Shown here: positions 21,797-33,348 of the stretch, piece after piece
Layout: every line of letters starts with the position of its first letter
How positions within the stretch are numbered: the stretch's first letter is position 1
Assembly (NCBI GenBank): GCA_944392865.1
Contig: CALXYD010000005.1
Span: 1 to 58,460, forward strand
Reading direction: 5' to 3'
From: an uncultured Alphaproteobacteria bacterium
Lineage (GTDB): Bacteria > Pseudomonadota > Alphaproteobacteria > RF32 > CAG-239
DNA: 58,460 nucleotides
Notes under the pieces: model-generated
Seen by the model: only the letters and a program-made list of their open reading frames with translations
Databases searched by the model: none
Told to the model about the DNA's origin: nothing
Translations under genes and position numbers: made by a program

Positions 21797-23083
21797 ATGG
21801 ATATACGGGAGAAAGCTAAAATATTGCGCGCTTTATCGGAGACAAATATGCCTTTTCTGCCGGCAAAGCCTGTTGTTTTAAATAATTTTCCTGATGACCG
21901 AAAAAACGATATTGAAAAGGCAATCAAAAATAATGCCGAACATCGTGCCGAACGGATAAAATCGGATGGAATTCGGCAATTTCTAGATGTCGCAAATTAT
22001 AAAGTGGATATTGATATAAGCCCGATGCTTCCCGGGGATATTGTTTTTAATTCTCATACAGATTTTTCCCAGGCGAAGCTTCCAATTGATTTTAACCCTC
22101 AACATTTTATGGAGGCAGGAAAAGATGCCGGACAGGGTATTCACAATTTACATAAAGCCGGAATTACAGGAAAAGGTATTAAGATAGCCATTATTGATGA
22201 GGGGCTTTCTGACCACGAAGAATATCATGGAAAAATTATACATTACGAACAGTGTGATGATTTTTCTGCCGGAACTTTGCATGGTTCTGCCGTTGCTTCT
22301 TTGGCTGTCGGAAATAAGTGTGGTATCGCGCCTGATGCCGAAGTTTATTTTTTTGCCGAAAAATCTAATTCATCTTTCCGAAAAGAGAGAACTGTCGGCG
22401 GAATACCCAAAGCCATAAAACGCTGCATTGAAATAAATAATTTATTGCCCGAGGATAAAAAGATTTCTGCAATTTCCTGCTCGCAGGCGTGCGATCCTTC
22501 CATGAAAGGATATGCGGAATTTGAGCAAATGCGGCTTGAAGCAGAAAAAGCAGGAATTGAATTTATCAGCGTTTTGTTATTTAAGGAAAAAGGATTGTCT
22601 TATGGCGGTTATAACCGAGATTTAAACAAAGACCTCAACAGTCCTGACAATATCTTTGCACTAGATGTTCCTTTTATTGATGCACGTGCCAAATCTGATT
22701 GGTTTAGCGGCGATAAGAATCAAACTTTATTGTTTCCAGTAGAACACAGGACGGCCGCATTGAATACAGGTTACAATGATTATCAGCACTATGCTTTAGG
22801 CGGGTATAGCTGGATTATTCCGCAGATTACCGCAACATACGCCTTAGCCAAGCAGGTTAATCCGAATTGTACCCTGGAACATTTATGGGATATCGGCTTA
22901 AAGACCGGCGTTAGACGCGACGACTTGCCCGGTATAGGGCTTCAGCCGGAAAAGCTTATTCGGGAATTGCAAAAAGAATATTTGCAAAGCAAGCGACTCG
23001 CTTATCTAGATGATAAAGAAGATAAAGAAAAACGAATAGTTTCTTCTTTGGTATACAATAAGATTTCCGGAAAGAATCTTTAA
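21797..23083 (+). CDS. Subtilisin-like (S8) serine peptidase without signal peptide
   Basis: 428 residues. The S8 triad is visible: Asp134 in IAIIDEGL, His162 in LHGSAVASLAVG and Ser338 in GGYSWIIPQITATYAL. The last motif departs from the usual GTS-x-A-x-P. The oxyanion-hole Asn normally found in the strand before the Ser motif is not evident. There is no signal peptide or membrane segment, and the about 100-residue N-terminal part looks soluble, so a cytoplasmic protease or pseudoprotease is likely. It has its own strong promoter. Its stop codon directly abuts that of the convergent lipoprotein gene. Substrate and role are unknown. Confidence 0.8.
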   Translation: MDIREKAKILRALSETNMPFLPAKPVVLNNFPDDRKNDIEKAIKNNAEHRAERIKSDGIRQFLDVANYKVDIDISPMLPGDIVFNSHTDFSQAKLPIDFNPQHFMEAGKDAGQGIHNLHKAGITGKGIKIAIIDEGLSDHEEYHGKIIHYEQCDDFSAGTLHGSAVASLAVGNKCGIAPDAEVYFFAEKSNSSFRKERTVGGIPKAIKRCIEINNLLPEDKKISAISCSQACDPSMKGYAEFEQMRLEAEKAGIEFISVLLFKEKGLSYGGYNRDLNKDLNSPDNIFALDVPFIDARAKSDWFSGDKNQTLLFPVEHRTAALNTGYNDYQHYALGGYSWIIPQITATYALAKQVNPNCTLEHLWDIGLKTGVRRDDLPGIGLQPEKLIRELQKEYLQSKRLAYLDDKEDKEKRIVSSLVYNKISGKNL

Positions 23084-23539
23084 TTATGGATATGTGCTGT
23101 CTAACGGGGCATCCTGATTAACGCTTTGCGGTTTATATACAAACAAATTGCTTGTTCCCGGAATGTCGGTTGTTCTTTCAACATAACCTTTTCGCAGCAT
23201 ACATTTTTGATATTTGCGCGGGCTGACATCCGTATCATCACGGACGGAATTTACCGTTACGGGCATTGCGCCCGGGTATGGAACAAAGCTCGCCCAAACA
23301 CCGTGCTCTTTATGCCATTTTACCACGATATTATATCGTTGTTCTTCCGTGTAGAACCAGCTTTTGAAATTCGGCCATAACTTAAAGGCTTCGGCTTGCC
23401 GCATACATTCGGAATGGTCGCGGGCAAATTTTATACCACCGGTATTGTATCTGTCCCAATGAAAGACTACCTGGCCTTTTCTCCCGCCGGAACAGGCGGT
23501 AAGACAAATACACAGCAGCGATATAAATATTTTTTTCAT
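23084..23539 (-). CDS. Small uncharacterised lipoprotein
   Basis: 151 residues. The signal ISLLCICLTAC ends in a lipobox cysteine, followed by SGG. The mature part has two further cysteines (HSECMRQAEAF and YQKCMLRKGY) in a pattern common in short envelope lipoproteins that form one disulphide. The family is not recognised. It lies 3 bases downstream of the FzlA-like gene on the same strand and is probably cotranscribed with it. Confidence 0.7.
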   Translation of the reverse strand: MKKIFISLLCICLTACSGGRKGQVVFHWDRYNTGGIKFARDHSECMRQAEAFKLWPNFKSWFYTEEQRYNIVVKWHKEHGVWASFVPYPGAMPVTVNSVRDDTDVSPRKYQKCMLRKGYVERTTDIPGTSNLFVYKPQSVNQDAPLDSTYP

Positions 23540-23542
23540 CTT

Positions 23543-24208
23543 TTAAAAATCCAAGTCTGAATATGTTGCAGAGGGCGTTATGCCTTTAATCGTGTCTTTC
23601 AATATATCTTTAAAACTCGGGCGAGATTTTATTTTGGCATACCACAATTTTGCATTTTTGTAATCATTCCAAGGAATATCCCCAAGATAATCTACGATAG
23701 AAAGCTGGGCTGCTGCCGACAAATCTGCCATTGTTAATGTTTTTCCGGCGAGATAATTATTTTTATCGGCCAAATATTCTATATATTCCATGTGATAATT
23801 AAGATTATTCAGACCGGCTTTGAGAATCTTGGAATTTGGCGCCTGGCGGTATTGGAAGCGCTTTATAACTTTTTCCGCCACGATATATTTATAAACCTCA
23901 TTATAAAATTTTATATCAAACCATTCCATTAAACGCCTGACTTCAGCGCGTTCCAGAGTGTCTTCAGGAAAAAGCTTATATTGGGGGCTACATTCTTCCA
24001 GATATTCCCCTATCGCATAGCCGCCGGATATAACCTTGCCATCAAAAACAAGTATCGGCAACTCACCAGCCGGATTGATATTCAAAACTTCTTGCGATAA
24101 ACTCCACGGCTCCTCTTCTTTCAAAACAAATAGCATCTTTTTCTCTGCCATAATCAATCTTGCTTTGCGGGATTGCGGCGAAACGCTATGATGTATTAAA
24201 AGAACCAT
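23543..24208 (-). CDS. Glutathione S-transferase-fold protein, FzlA-like
   Basis: 221 residues. The N-terminal thioredoxin-like half has SPQSRKARLIMAEKKM, the NPAGELPIL loop and a cis-Pro; an all-helical half follows. The stretch RRLMEWFDIKFYNEVYKYIV followed by EKVIKRF resembles the FtsZ-binding GST homologue FzlA of Caulobacter, which promotes Z-ring curvature and constriction in alphaproteobacteria. A plain GST is the alternative. The start is well supported by AAGGAGAG. I am fairly sure of the fold and moderately sure of the FzlA assignment. Confidence 0.75.
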   Translation of the reverse strand: MVLLIHHSVSPQSRKARLIMAEKKMLFVLKEEEPWSLSQEVLNINPAGELPILVFDGKVISGGYAIGEYLEECSPQYKLFPEDTLERAEVRRLMEWFDIKFYNEVYKYIVAEKVIKRFQYRQAPNSKILKAGLNNLNYHMEYIEYLADKNNYLAGKTLTMADLSAAAQLSIVDYLGDIPWNDYKNAKLWYAKIKSRPSFKDILKDTIKGITPSATYSDLDF

Positions 24209-24272
24209 TGTAAAAATCTCTCCTTATGCAGTTTGTATGTTATCGTTTAAATTTTCATTTTTCAAGCTTTTG

Positions 24273-25247
24273 TTATTCTGACATTTCTTTAGAATCCGTT
24301 GTTGTTGAGACGGGTGCATTCTCTTTTGATTCTGATGATGTTTCCGGTGTTGCTATTTTTATATATGTTGGCGGAACAATACCTTTGGTATTTTCTTTAT
24401 AGATATCAACGAGTTCCTGCAATGCCTCATCTCTGATTTTTTTATATCTCTGGCTTTTAAAATACCGTTTCAAATAAGCTATACGCGGATGTCTGGCCAC
24501 CTCAGGAAACGTTCTAATAAACATAGGTATTTTCCAGACAGCATCTTTACTGAAGACAACATAATCCCTTATGCCTAATTTATATGCTTCAATAATGCCG
24601 GGATAGTAACTGCCGGCGATATAATCCGCTTCACCGCTAAGCAATGCTTTGTAAGCTTCTGGAAAATCTTTAACTTGCTTTATTCCTAAATTCGCAAATT
24701 CTTTTAGGATAAAACTTGAGAAATTGTCTGTTGCGGCATATACGCCTTTATAATTTTTCAAATCCTCTTTGTTATTCATATTCGCCTTTTTTTGTGCGGC
24801 TGTTATGATATGTATCTGATTTTCAAAAAAAGTCGGGTAAATATATTCGTTTTTTGAATATGGGATATTTTCATAGTATACGCCAAAAACAGTATTTGCT
24901 CCCGAAAATGAATCAACTATTTTCTTTTCAAAATTTTCTATACTTGTCTGATAATCACGCGGATAATAAAAACTGATAACAATGTGTTCTTTTTTGGCTA
25001 AGTCATCAAATATCTTAGTAAAAACAGACCCCTGTTCATAAGATGACACAGGAAAATTATTTGGGTTTACCAATGCGACAATATTATATCTGTCTTTCCA
25101 TCCGTATTGGGCGTCATCAAAATGATAATAGGGTTGGTTGTAGCCAAATATCTCTTTTCCTTTTAAGGAAATAATGTCTTCTGCTGCATTTGCGGACATT
25201 CCCCAAACCACCGATAATACGCATACCATTATTTTTATAATTTTCAT
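24273..25247 (-). CDS. Periplasmic solute-binding-like protein (SBP family 3 type)
   Basis: 324 residues with a signal peptide ending WGMSANAAED. The body has the two-lobe binding-protein pattern: FTKIFDDLAKKEHIVISFYY, then FFENQIHIITAAQKK, then LKNYKGVYAATDNFSSFIL, then AYKALLSGEADYIAGSYY. The C-terminal about 40 residues are Ser/Thr/Glu-rich. No ABC permease or ATPase gene is nearby, so it may be a sensor or orphan binding protein. The ribosome binding site GGGGGA is strong. The ligand is unknown. Confidence 0.65.
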   Translation of the reverse strand: MKIIKIMVCVLSVVWGMSANAAEDIISLKGKEIFGYNQPYYHFDDAQYGWKDRYNIVALVNPNNFPVSSYEQGSVFTKIFDDLAKKEHIVISFYYPRDYQTSIENFEKKIVDSFSGANTVFGVYYENIPYSKNEYIYPTFFENQIHIITAAQKKANMNNKEDLKNYKGVYAATDNFSSFILKEFANLGIKQVKDFPEAYKALLSGEADYIAGSYYPGIIEAYKLGIRDYVVFSKDAVWKIPMFIRTFPEVARHPRIAYLKRYFKSQRYKKIRDEALQELVDIYKENTKGIVPPTYIKIATPETSSESKENAPVSTTTDSKEMSE

Positions 25248-25357
25248 TATTTCCCCCTTGTCAAAAAAGAATCTTTATATTTTTAAAGTATAGTGTTATT
25301 ATGTTAAAAAATAATTTATTCTCTTAAAGTTTGCTGTTTTATATCGCAGGTGTGGCA

Positions 25358-26159
25358 TTGTTAAACGAAGATACAGATATAATTTATAAAAGTTTATTTC
25401 TTGACCGGGCAATACCTCATCATATCTCCGTGTTGGTGTCAGGAGCTGAGCGTATTGGCACTTCCTGGTGTGCTTTAAATTTGGCTTATGCTCTTAATGC
25501 TGCACAAAAAAAAGTTTTGCTGGTTGACGGAAACGGCAATTTTGCTAATGTTTCTTCTTATCTTATGTTGCAAAATTCTTCTTATCTGGAAGAATATACG
25601 CAAAGTAAAAAAACGCTTAATCAGCTTGTTTTGGCATATAAAAACAAGAATTTTCATGTGTTGACAGCTGAGCCGGGAAACAATTATTTATCCTCTTTAC
25701 CTCTCGGACGGGTGCAAATATTTGCCGATGATTTGCTCATTTTGGCAGAAGACCATCTGCATACCGTTATTGACCTGGGGACAGAGCTTACAAATAAAAA
25801 TTTAAGTTTATGCCAGATTGCCGACAACATATTGATTATGTGCTCAGAAAATAACGCAGACCTTATCCGCACTTTTGATTTAATCCGCTTTATCAATGAT
25901 ACGTCTATTTCTGCTAAGTGTAATTTAATAATTAACAAAGTAAACTCTTTTGAAGACGGATATAAAGTCTATGAAAAACTAAATAAAGCCTCCGACCGTT
26001 GCGGTTTGTTTTGCCCGGATTTAATCGGCATAGTCAGATTTGACGCCAGAGTTCGCGATACCATCCGCAACAAGGAACTTTTGCTTTCCCGTTATCCGAC
26101 ATCTGAGGCTGCATTGGATATTTACGGTATTGCAAAGAAATTAGACCAGGAGATAAATA

Positions 26160-26170
<11 letters not shown>
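25358..26170 (+). CDS. MinD/FlhG-like protein with degenerate P-loop
   Basis: About 270 residues from a TTG start preceded by AGGTG; an upstream in-frame TTG at 25331 has no such site. Fold markers of the MinD/FlhG branch are clear: strand-loop-helix (ISVLVSGAERIGTSWCALNLAYAL), KKVLLVDGNGNFANV, LHTVIDLGTEL, NLIINKVNSFEDGYKVYEKL and a terminal LLLSRYPTSEAALDIYGIAKKL. The deviant Walker A (normally GKGGVGKT) reads GAERIGTS at 29-36. Both lysines are lost, so ATP hydrolysis is doubtful. No flagellar gene is in the window. It overlaps the following J-domain gene by 11 bases, implying a shared function, perhaps positional or scaffolding. Confidence 0.75.
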
Positions 26171-28453
<2,283 letters not shown>

Positions 28454-28491
28454 TTGCTAAAATTACCGCGTATTACCGAGGAGAGAAACAG

Positions 28492-29442
28492 ATGGCCAGA
28501 CAGAAGAATTGTGATAAAGAGGATTTATTTTCCGCATTTCTTAAAGAAAACGAGAAAGACGGTATTCGGGTTTTTGTTGCCGGCGGGTCACGCGGCGGAC
28601 ACAATCCGATATATGTCAAGGAGGCTTATACTCTGGGTAAGAAAATTGTTGAGATGGGCTTCAAACTTGATTTCGGCTTGTCTAATTCCGGTATAATGGG
28701 AGCTGTTGCACGCGGCGTTATGGATGCGTGGAATGAAAAACAACATTGTGTTTCACCGGCCTTTCCCATTCAGGGCATTACCACCGCCGAATATTATAAG
28801 CTTTACGACTCCGATGATAAAATGTTTAAGCATATCAATGTTATTTTCGCCAAGACGCTGGAGGAACGAAAACGCCGGTTGTTAAATGCGGATTTTGTGG
28901 TCTTCGCGCCGGGCGGGGTGGGAACGCTTGATGAATTGGCATACGACTGCGTGGCCATGCAAGACGGTTTGTTGCAGAAAAAGCCTTTTATTCTTTACAA
29001 TATCAACGGCTATTTTCACCATTTGCTGGAATTTCTTAAATCTATCTCTAACAAAGGTTTTTCGGATCCGGTGCCCTTTGTTGTGGTTGATAACGATTTT
29101 GAATTGGAAGTTGCTTTTAGCTTATTAAAAAACAGATATGACAAGTATTGTGACGGCGACAAGGTTTATGATAATACTCGGCAGCTGGTTTATGAACTTC
29201 CCTATTTTATCCGGCAAAAGCAACTTTCCGGTAAAGAAGTTATTGATATAATCCGCGATGTTTGCAGTATTCGCGGATTAGGCAACGATGATGAAAAAGC
29301 CGAGTTAGATACAAAAATAGAAACGGCGTATCTTGAGAAAGAAATTGAAAGAATGTATGACAGGTTGGCTAAGACAGGGAGAGATACATCTGTTGTCAGT
29401 TACAAATTATCCCGCCTCAAACGCCGGCAAAATAAACTTTAG
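28492..29442 (+). CDS. LOG-family protein (nucleotide 5'-monophosphate phosphoribohydrolase-like)
   Basis: 316 residues. A Rossmann-type core carries VFVAGGSRGGHNPIYVKEA, GFKLDFGLSNSGIMGAVARG and the family hallmark APGGVGTLDELAYD. LOG proteins release nucleobases from nucleoside 5'-monophosphates (cytokinin activation in plants; a purine role in bacteria). The C-terminal about 90 residues form a charged helical extension beyond the usual core (LEKEIERMYDRLAK). The start has a GAGGAGAG site, 38 bases after tgt. Confidence 0.85.
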   Translation: MARQKNCDKEDLFSAFLKENEKDGIRVFVAGGSRGGHNPIYVKEAYTLGKKIVEMGFKLDFGLSNSGIMGAVARGVMDAWNEKQHCVSPAFPIQGITTAEYYKLYDSDDKMFKHINVIFAKTLEERKRRLLNADFVVFAPGGVGTLDELAYDCVAMQDGLLQKKPFILYNINGYFHHLLEFLKSISNKGFSDPVPFVVVDNDFELEVAFSLLKNRYDKYCDGDKVYDNTRQLVYELPYFIRQKQLSGKEVIDIIRDVCSIRGLGNDDEKAELDTKIETAYLEKEIERMYDRLAKTGRDTSVVSYKLSRLKRRQNKL

Positions 29443-29454
29443 TTTTGCTTTTAC

Positions 29455-31143
29455 TTAAAAAAGCGATGGGTTTTTATCTTTATTTACTAATACTTCTGCG
29501 GCGGCACGGGCTTCTTTGGTAATTTTTTCACCGGCAAGCATACGGGCTATCTCTTCAATTTTACCTTTAGAATCAAGCTTTTGCAGTTGAGTTGTGGTTA
29601 TATTGTTTTCTGTTATTTTTTCCACCTTATAATGTTCATTGCTAAAAGCGGCAACTTGTGGCGAGTGGGTAACAACCATAACCTGCACGTTTTCTGCCAG
29701 GCGCGCCAACCGTTCGCCAACCGCTTCGGCCGTTGCTCCGCCAATACCTGTATCAATTTCATCAAAAATCAATGTTTCCTGACTGGAGGTTTGTGCCAGA
29801 TTGACTTTTAACGCCAGCATAAAACGCGACAATTCGCCGCCGGAAGCTATTTTATTTAAAGCGCCCATAGGCGTGTTCGGATTGGTGGAAACCTCAAAAC
29901 TGACACTATCCCACCCATTTTCCGACCATTGATTTTCATCTTTTTGGATTATTGAAGTTTTGAATACGGCTTTTTCCATTTTCAGCGGCGGAAGTTCTTT
30001 CATAATGCTTTTATCAAGTTTTGCTGCGGCTTTATGCCTTTCTTTGCTTAATTTTTCCGCCATCTGGGTATAATTGTTGCGCAAACTCTCAACCTTCTTT
30101 TTCAGCTCTTGCAGGCTGTCTTCCCCTTTTTGCAGGTTTTGCAGCATCTCCGTCAGTTCTTCCTGTTTTTCAGGCAATAAATCTATTTCCGTCTGGTGTT
30201 TTTTGGCGACATCACGGAGCGCAAACAATCTTGTTTCAATATCATCCAATTCATTTTGATTGAGCGAGATGTCTGCCGAATCGGCTTCTATGCTCTCCAC
30301 CGCGTCGTTCAGGCTATATAAGGCCGTTTCCAGATTTTGTTCAATATCCGCGTATTTATTATTTACAATTTCGTTAGCACGGGCAATAGCGTTTTGCGCT
30401 TTGGTTATCTGTTCTAAAACCGAATTGCTGCCATTTAAATATGAATAGGCTGCGTTTAGTTTTTCAATTATTTTTTCGGCATTCATCAACTCGCTGCGAC
30501 GCGTGCGCAAGGTTGTTTCTTCGCCTTTTTGCGGCGCTAATTTATTAAGCTCATCTACCCAATGTCTCAGATTTTCTTCATCCTCTCTGGCTTTTGTTAA
30601 AGCTTCCTGTTTGTTTTTAAGCGCTTGAGAGGCTTCTTTATAGGCGCTGAAAGCCTTTTGAACTGCTTGCAGTTCTTTTTCGTCTTGCCCATATTCATCT
30701 AAAATATGGCAATGCGTCGCAGGATTGAGGAGTCCCTGGTTATCGTGCTGACCGTGAATTTCTATCAGGTTACGGCTTAATTCCCGCAATAATTTTAAGG
30801 TTATCAACTGGTCGTTAAACATTATTTTGCCGCGGCCATCCGCTGTTATGCTACGCTTAATAATTATATCTTCGTTCGTATCAATATCCAAATCATAAGT
30901 TTTTGCCAGTTCGTAAATTTTATTATTCCCGGATACGGAAAAAACACCGGTTACCGACAATTTATCGGTTCCGGTTCTTACAAGAGAGGCTTCCGAACGA
31001 TTGCCAAGCAAAAGCCCCAAAGAATCGAGCAAAATAGATTTTCCGGCGCCGGTTTCCCCGCTTAGCACCGATAATCCTTTTGAAAAATCTATATCCAAAC
31101 TGTCAATTAAGACGACATTTCTTATAGACAATGTTTTAAGCAT
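29455..31143 (-). CDS. recN: DNA repair protein RecN
   Basis: 562 residues. An SMC-like ATPase acting in double-strand-break repair. Walker A is GETGAGKS (29-36), a Q-loop region follows in LIEIHGQHDNQGLL, and a long central coiled coil has a hinge. The C-terminal ABC signature is in IASGGELSRFMLALK, Walker B is LIFDEIDTGIGG, and the H-loop is VVTHSPQVAAF. It is the last gene of the lpxC-bamD-recN cluster, 9 bases after bamD. Confidence 0.97.
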   Translation of the reverse strand: MLKTLSIRNVVLIDSLDIDFSKGLSVLSGETGAGKSILLDSLGLLLGNRSEASLVRTGTDKLSVTGVFSVSGNNKIYELAKTYDLDIDTNEDIIIKRSITADGRGKIMFNDQLITLKLLRELSRNLIEIHGQHDNQGLLNPATHCHILDEYGQDEKELQAVQKAFSAYKEASQALKNKQEALTKAREDEENLRHWVDELNKLAPQKGEETTLRTRRSELMNAEKIIEKLNAAYSYLNGSNSVLEQITKAQNAIARANEIVNNKYADIEQNLETALYSLNDAVESIEADSADISLNQNELDDIETRLFALRDVAKKHQTEIDLLPEKQEELTEMLQNLQKGEDSLQELKKKVESLRNNYTQMAEKLSKERHKAAAKLDKSIMKELPPLKMEKAVFKTSIIQKDENQWSENGWDSVSFEVSTNPNTPMGALNKIASGGELSRFMLALKVNLAQTSSQETLIFDEIDTGIGGATAEAVGERLARLAENVQVMVVTHSPQVAAFSNEHYKVEKITENNITTTQLQKLDSKGKIEEIARMLAGEKITKEARAAAEVLVNKDKNPSLF

Positions 31144-31152
31144 TTACTGTAT

Positions 31153-31905
31153 TTAGCCCTTATTTATCAGTTTTTCTGCCATTTGTGCCCATTTGCTGTC
31201 CGGATAATTGCGGCGAAGTATTTCTTCTTTTTTATCGGCTTCATTATCCAGTCCCAAAATTGTGTAAATCTCCACTTCACGATATAATGCTTCTTCAATC
31301 TGATTGGTCGTCTGGTAAACATCGGTTACCGTAGAGAATCGATTTAGGGCGGAAACGTATTCTTTATTTTCCAAGTAATAGCGACCTACCGCCATTTCAT
31401 GTCCGGCGAGATGGTCTTCTATTAACGCCATTTTCGCTTTTGCGTCGGCCGCATATTCGCTGTCCGGAAACATTGCGATTACCTGTGAAAATGTGTCATA
31501 CGCGTCTTTGGTTGCGGACTGTTCTTTTTGTGACGGCGCGATTTGGTCATAATAACAGACGCCTTTGAGATAGAAAGCATACGCTATATCTTTGTTGCCG
31601 GGGTGCAAGCGGATAAACCTATCCAACGCGATAATCGCGTCATCATATTTTTCATCTTTATAATAGGAGTAGGCGCTCATAAGTTTTGATTTGGTTGCCC
31701 ATTTGGAATAAGGGTGTTCCATTTCCACTTTATCAAACGTTTCCGCGGCTTTTTGATAAGACGTTTTTTCCAGATAGTCATACGCTTCATTATACAGCAT
31801 TTCCGCCGTTTTATCTTCATCGCTGATTTCCGGCGTTTCGGTTGAAGCGCAAGCACTAAGAAACATCAAGAACATTACCGGCAAAACAAAGAATATTTTT
31901 CTCAT
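31153..31905 (-). CDS. bamD: Outer-membrane assembly lipoprotein BamD
   Basis: 250 residues. The lipoprotein signal MFLMFLSAC is followed by TPR-type repeats (MLYNEAYDYLEKTSYQKAAE, YSYYKDEKYDDAIIALDRFI, FSQVIAMFPDSEYAADAKAK, RNYPDSKWAQMAE). BamD is the conserved partner of BamA in inserting beta-barrel proteins into the outer membrane. It lies 12 bases after lpxC in the order usual for alphaproteobacteria. Confidence 0.95.
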   Translation of the reverse strand: MRKIFFVLPVMFLMFLSACASTETPEISDEDKTAEMLYNEAYDYLEKTSYQKAAETFDKVEMEHPYSKWATKSKLMSAYSYYKDEKYDDAIIALDRFIRLHPGNKDIAYAFYLKGVCYYDQIAPSQKEQSATKDAYDTFSQVIAMFPDSEYAADAKAKMALIEDHLAGHEMAVGRYYLENKEYVSALNRFSTVTDVYQTTNQIEEALYREVEIYTILGLDNEADKKEEILRRNYPDSKWAQMAEKLINKG

Positions 31906-31917
31906 CTTTTACTCCCC

Positions 31918-32772
31918 TTACAGCAACTCATAATTTTCATTTGAGCTAAACAACCGTTTTAAGACTTCATTATTATGAAAGTGTCCGCTCTTGTTGGCAA
32001 CAACTTTTGCCAATATATAATAGCCCGATGTATATAAATCACCTATGGTATCCATTACTTTGTGGTTTACACACTCATTTTGCACGCGAAAGCCGCCGGG
32101 ATTTAGGATTGTATCACCGTCAAGCACGACAGCATTATCCAAAGAACCGCCTTTTATCAAACCGACAGAGCGCAGGTAATCAACCTGATATTTTTCACAA
32201 AATGTCCGACATGGCGCTATCTCTGATGAATACACGTCTAAAGAAATTTCTTTATCAAACGTTTGATGCCCGACAATTTTAGAAGGAAACTCTATATCAA
32301 AGCAAATATGGAGCGAATCGGCAGGAAACAACGATATACTTGCCCCTTTGCCGTCTTCATAGCGGATTTCTTTTTTTACCTTTAAAAATTTGCGCGGCGC
32401 GTTTTGTTTTTCTAATTCCTCATTTTTGAGAATCCGTAAAAACTCCTGTCCGCTCCCGTCGAGAATCGGAATTTCGGGATTATTTATCTCAACTAACGCA
32501 TTATCTATGCCCAGAATATAAAAAACGGACATTATATGCTCTATGGTGCTGACGATATTTTGCGGCGAGGTTCCCAGACAAGTACAATTACGCGTATCAA
32601 CAACGTTTGAATACAAGGCGCGAATCGGCATTTCACCGGCAATATCACGACGAACGAATCGGATTCCGTAATTCTCCGGCGCCGGTTTTATTACCATATT
32701 TGCAGCACAACCGGAATGTAACCCTATTCCTTTAATTTCAACAGGTTGTTTTAATGTATATTGGTATTGCAT
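31918..32772 (-). CDS. lpxC: UDP-3-O-acyl-N-acetylglucosamine deacetylase
   Basis: 284 residues. A zinc enzyme performing the committed step of lipid A synthesis. Zinc ligands are seen in EHIMS (H79) and in HKVMDTIGDLY (His and Asp); the catalytic base region is KSGHFHNNEV. The N-terminal LKQPVEIKGIGLHSG is typical. The start has a perfect GGAGG site located only about 20 bases after the 3' end of rnpB. No separate promoter is visible, so transcription from upstream through rnpB is likely. Confidence 0.97.
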   Translation of the reverse strand: MQYQYTLKQPVEIKGIGLHSGCAANMVIKPAPENYGIRFVRRDIAGEMPIRALYSNVVDTRNCTCLGTSPQNIVSTIEHIMSVFYILGIDNALVEINNPEIPILDGSGQEFLRILKNEELEKQNAPRKFLKVKKEIRYEDGKGASISLFPADSLHICFDIEFPSKIVGHQTFDKEISLDVYSSEIAPCRTFCEKYQVDYLRSVGLIKGGSLDNAVVLDGDTILNPGGFRVQNECVNHKVMDTIGDLYTSGYYILAKVVANKSGHFHNNEVLKRLFSSNENYELL

Positions 32773-32795
32773 AAATCCTCCTAAAATAAAAAATA

Positions 32796-33184
32796 AGGTG
32801 GTCTATAAGCCGAGTTCTGTCCTTCTCATTTGCTTTACATTGCTGCAAAGATTTGAAGTGGCAGCTATTCATCTGGATCGAATGTTGCCATTCGATTCGA
32901 GCGACCTACCTCTGGAGCAGGGTGGAAACGCCCCATGTAACAGCCTAAACTGCCCTCCTAACTTGGTCTTGCGTCAGACAGGGTTTACCGAGCCAAAGGA
33001 TATTACTACCCTTGCGGTGAGCTCTTACCTCGCCTTTTCAACCTTACCAAAACGTGTTTTGGCGGTAATTTTCTGTGGCACTATCCCTTAGATTTCTCTA
33101 GCCGGACGTTATCCGGTGCCTTGTTTCCATGACGCTCGGACTTTCCTCACCGATAAAATACCGGCGCAGCTGCCCGACCACCGT
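32796..33184 (-). ncRNA. rnpB: RNase P RNA, bacterial type A
   Basis: Read on the minus strand, conserved elements appear in order: GAGGAAAGTCCGAGC near the 5' end, GGTAAGGTTGAAAAGGCGAG with GTAAGAGCTCACCG in the centre, and the 3' ACAGAACTCGGCTTATAG. Helix P1 is formed by GGTGGTC (33182-33176) and GACCACC (32803-32797), which fixes the ends to within a few bases and gives about 389 nucleotides. It is the catalytic RNA that matures tRNA 5' ends. The 164 bases between it and the divergent outer-membrane protein gene are AT-rich, and no clear promoter could be picked there. Confidence 0.95.
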
Positions 33185-33348
33185 GAATTTGGTTTAGCAC
33201 ATAAGAAAAAAAAATCAATATTTTTAAGGCTTAAACGTCATTTTAAAAAAAAATTTACCATTTTTTAATTTTTTGCTTGTTTTGTTTAAATTTTGTGTTA
33301 TTTTGTCGATGTAATTTTCTAGAACTAATAGCGACTTGGAGTTTTTTA

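Noticed and set aside
32800..33091. 97-codon plus-strand frame in the lpxC upstream region
   Set aside because: The sequence is the antisense of RNase P RNA, whose conserved elements are clear.
33185..33348. AT-rich divergent spacer as a possible origin or protein-binding region
   Set aside because: Only homopolymer A/T runs are seen; no repeats, boxes or clear promoters.
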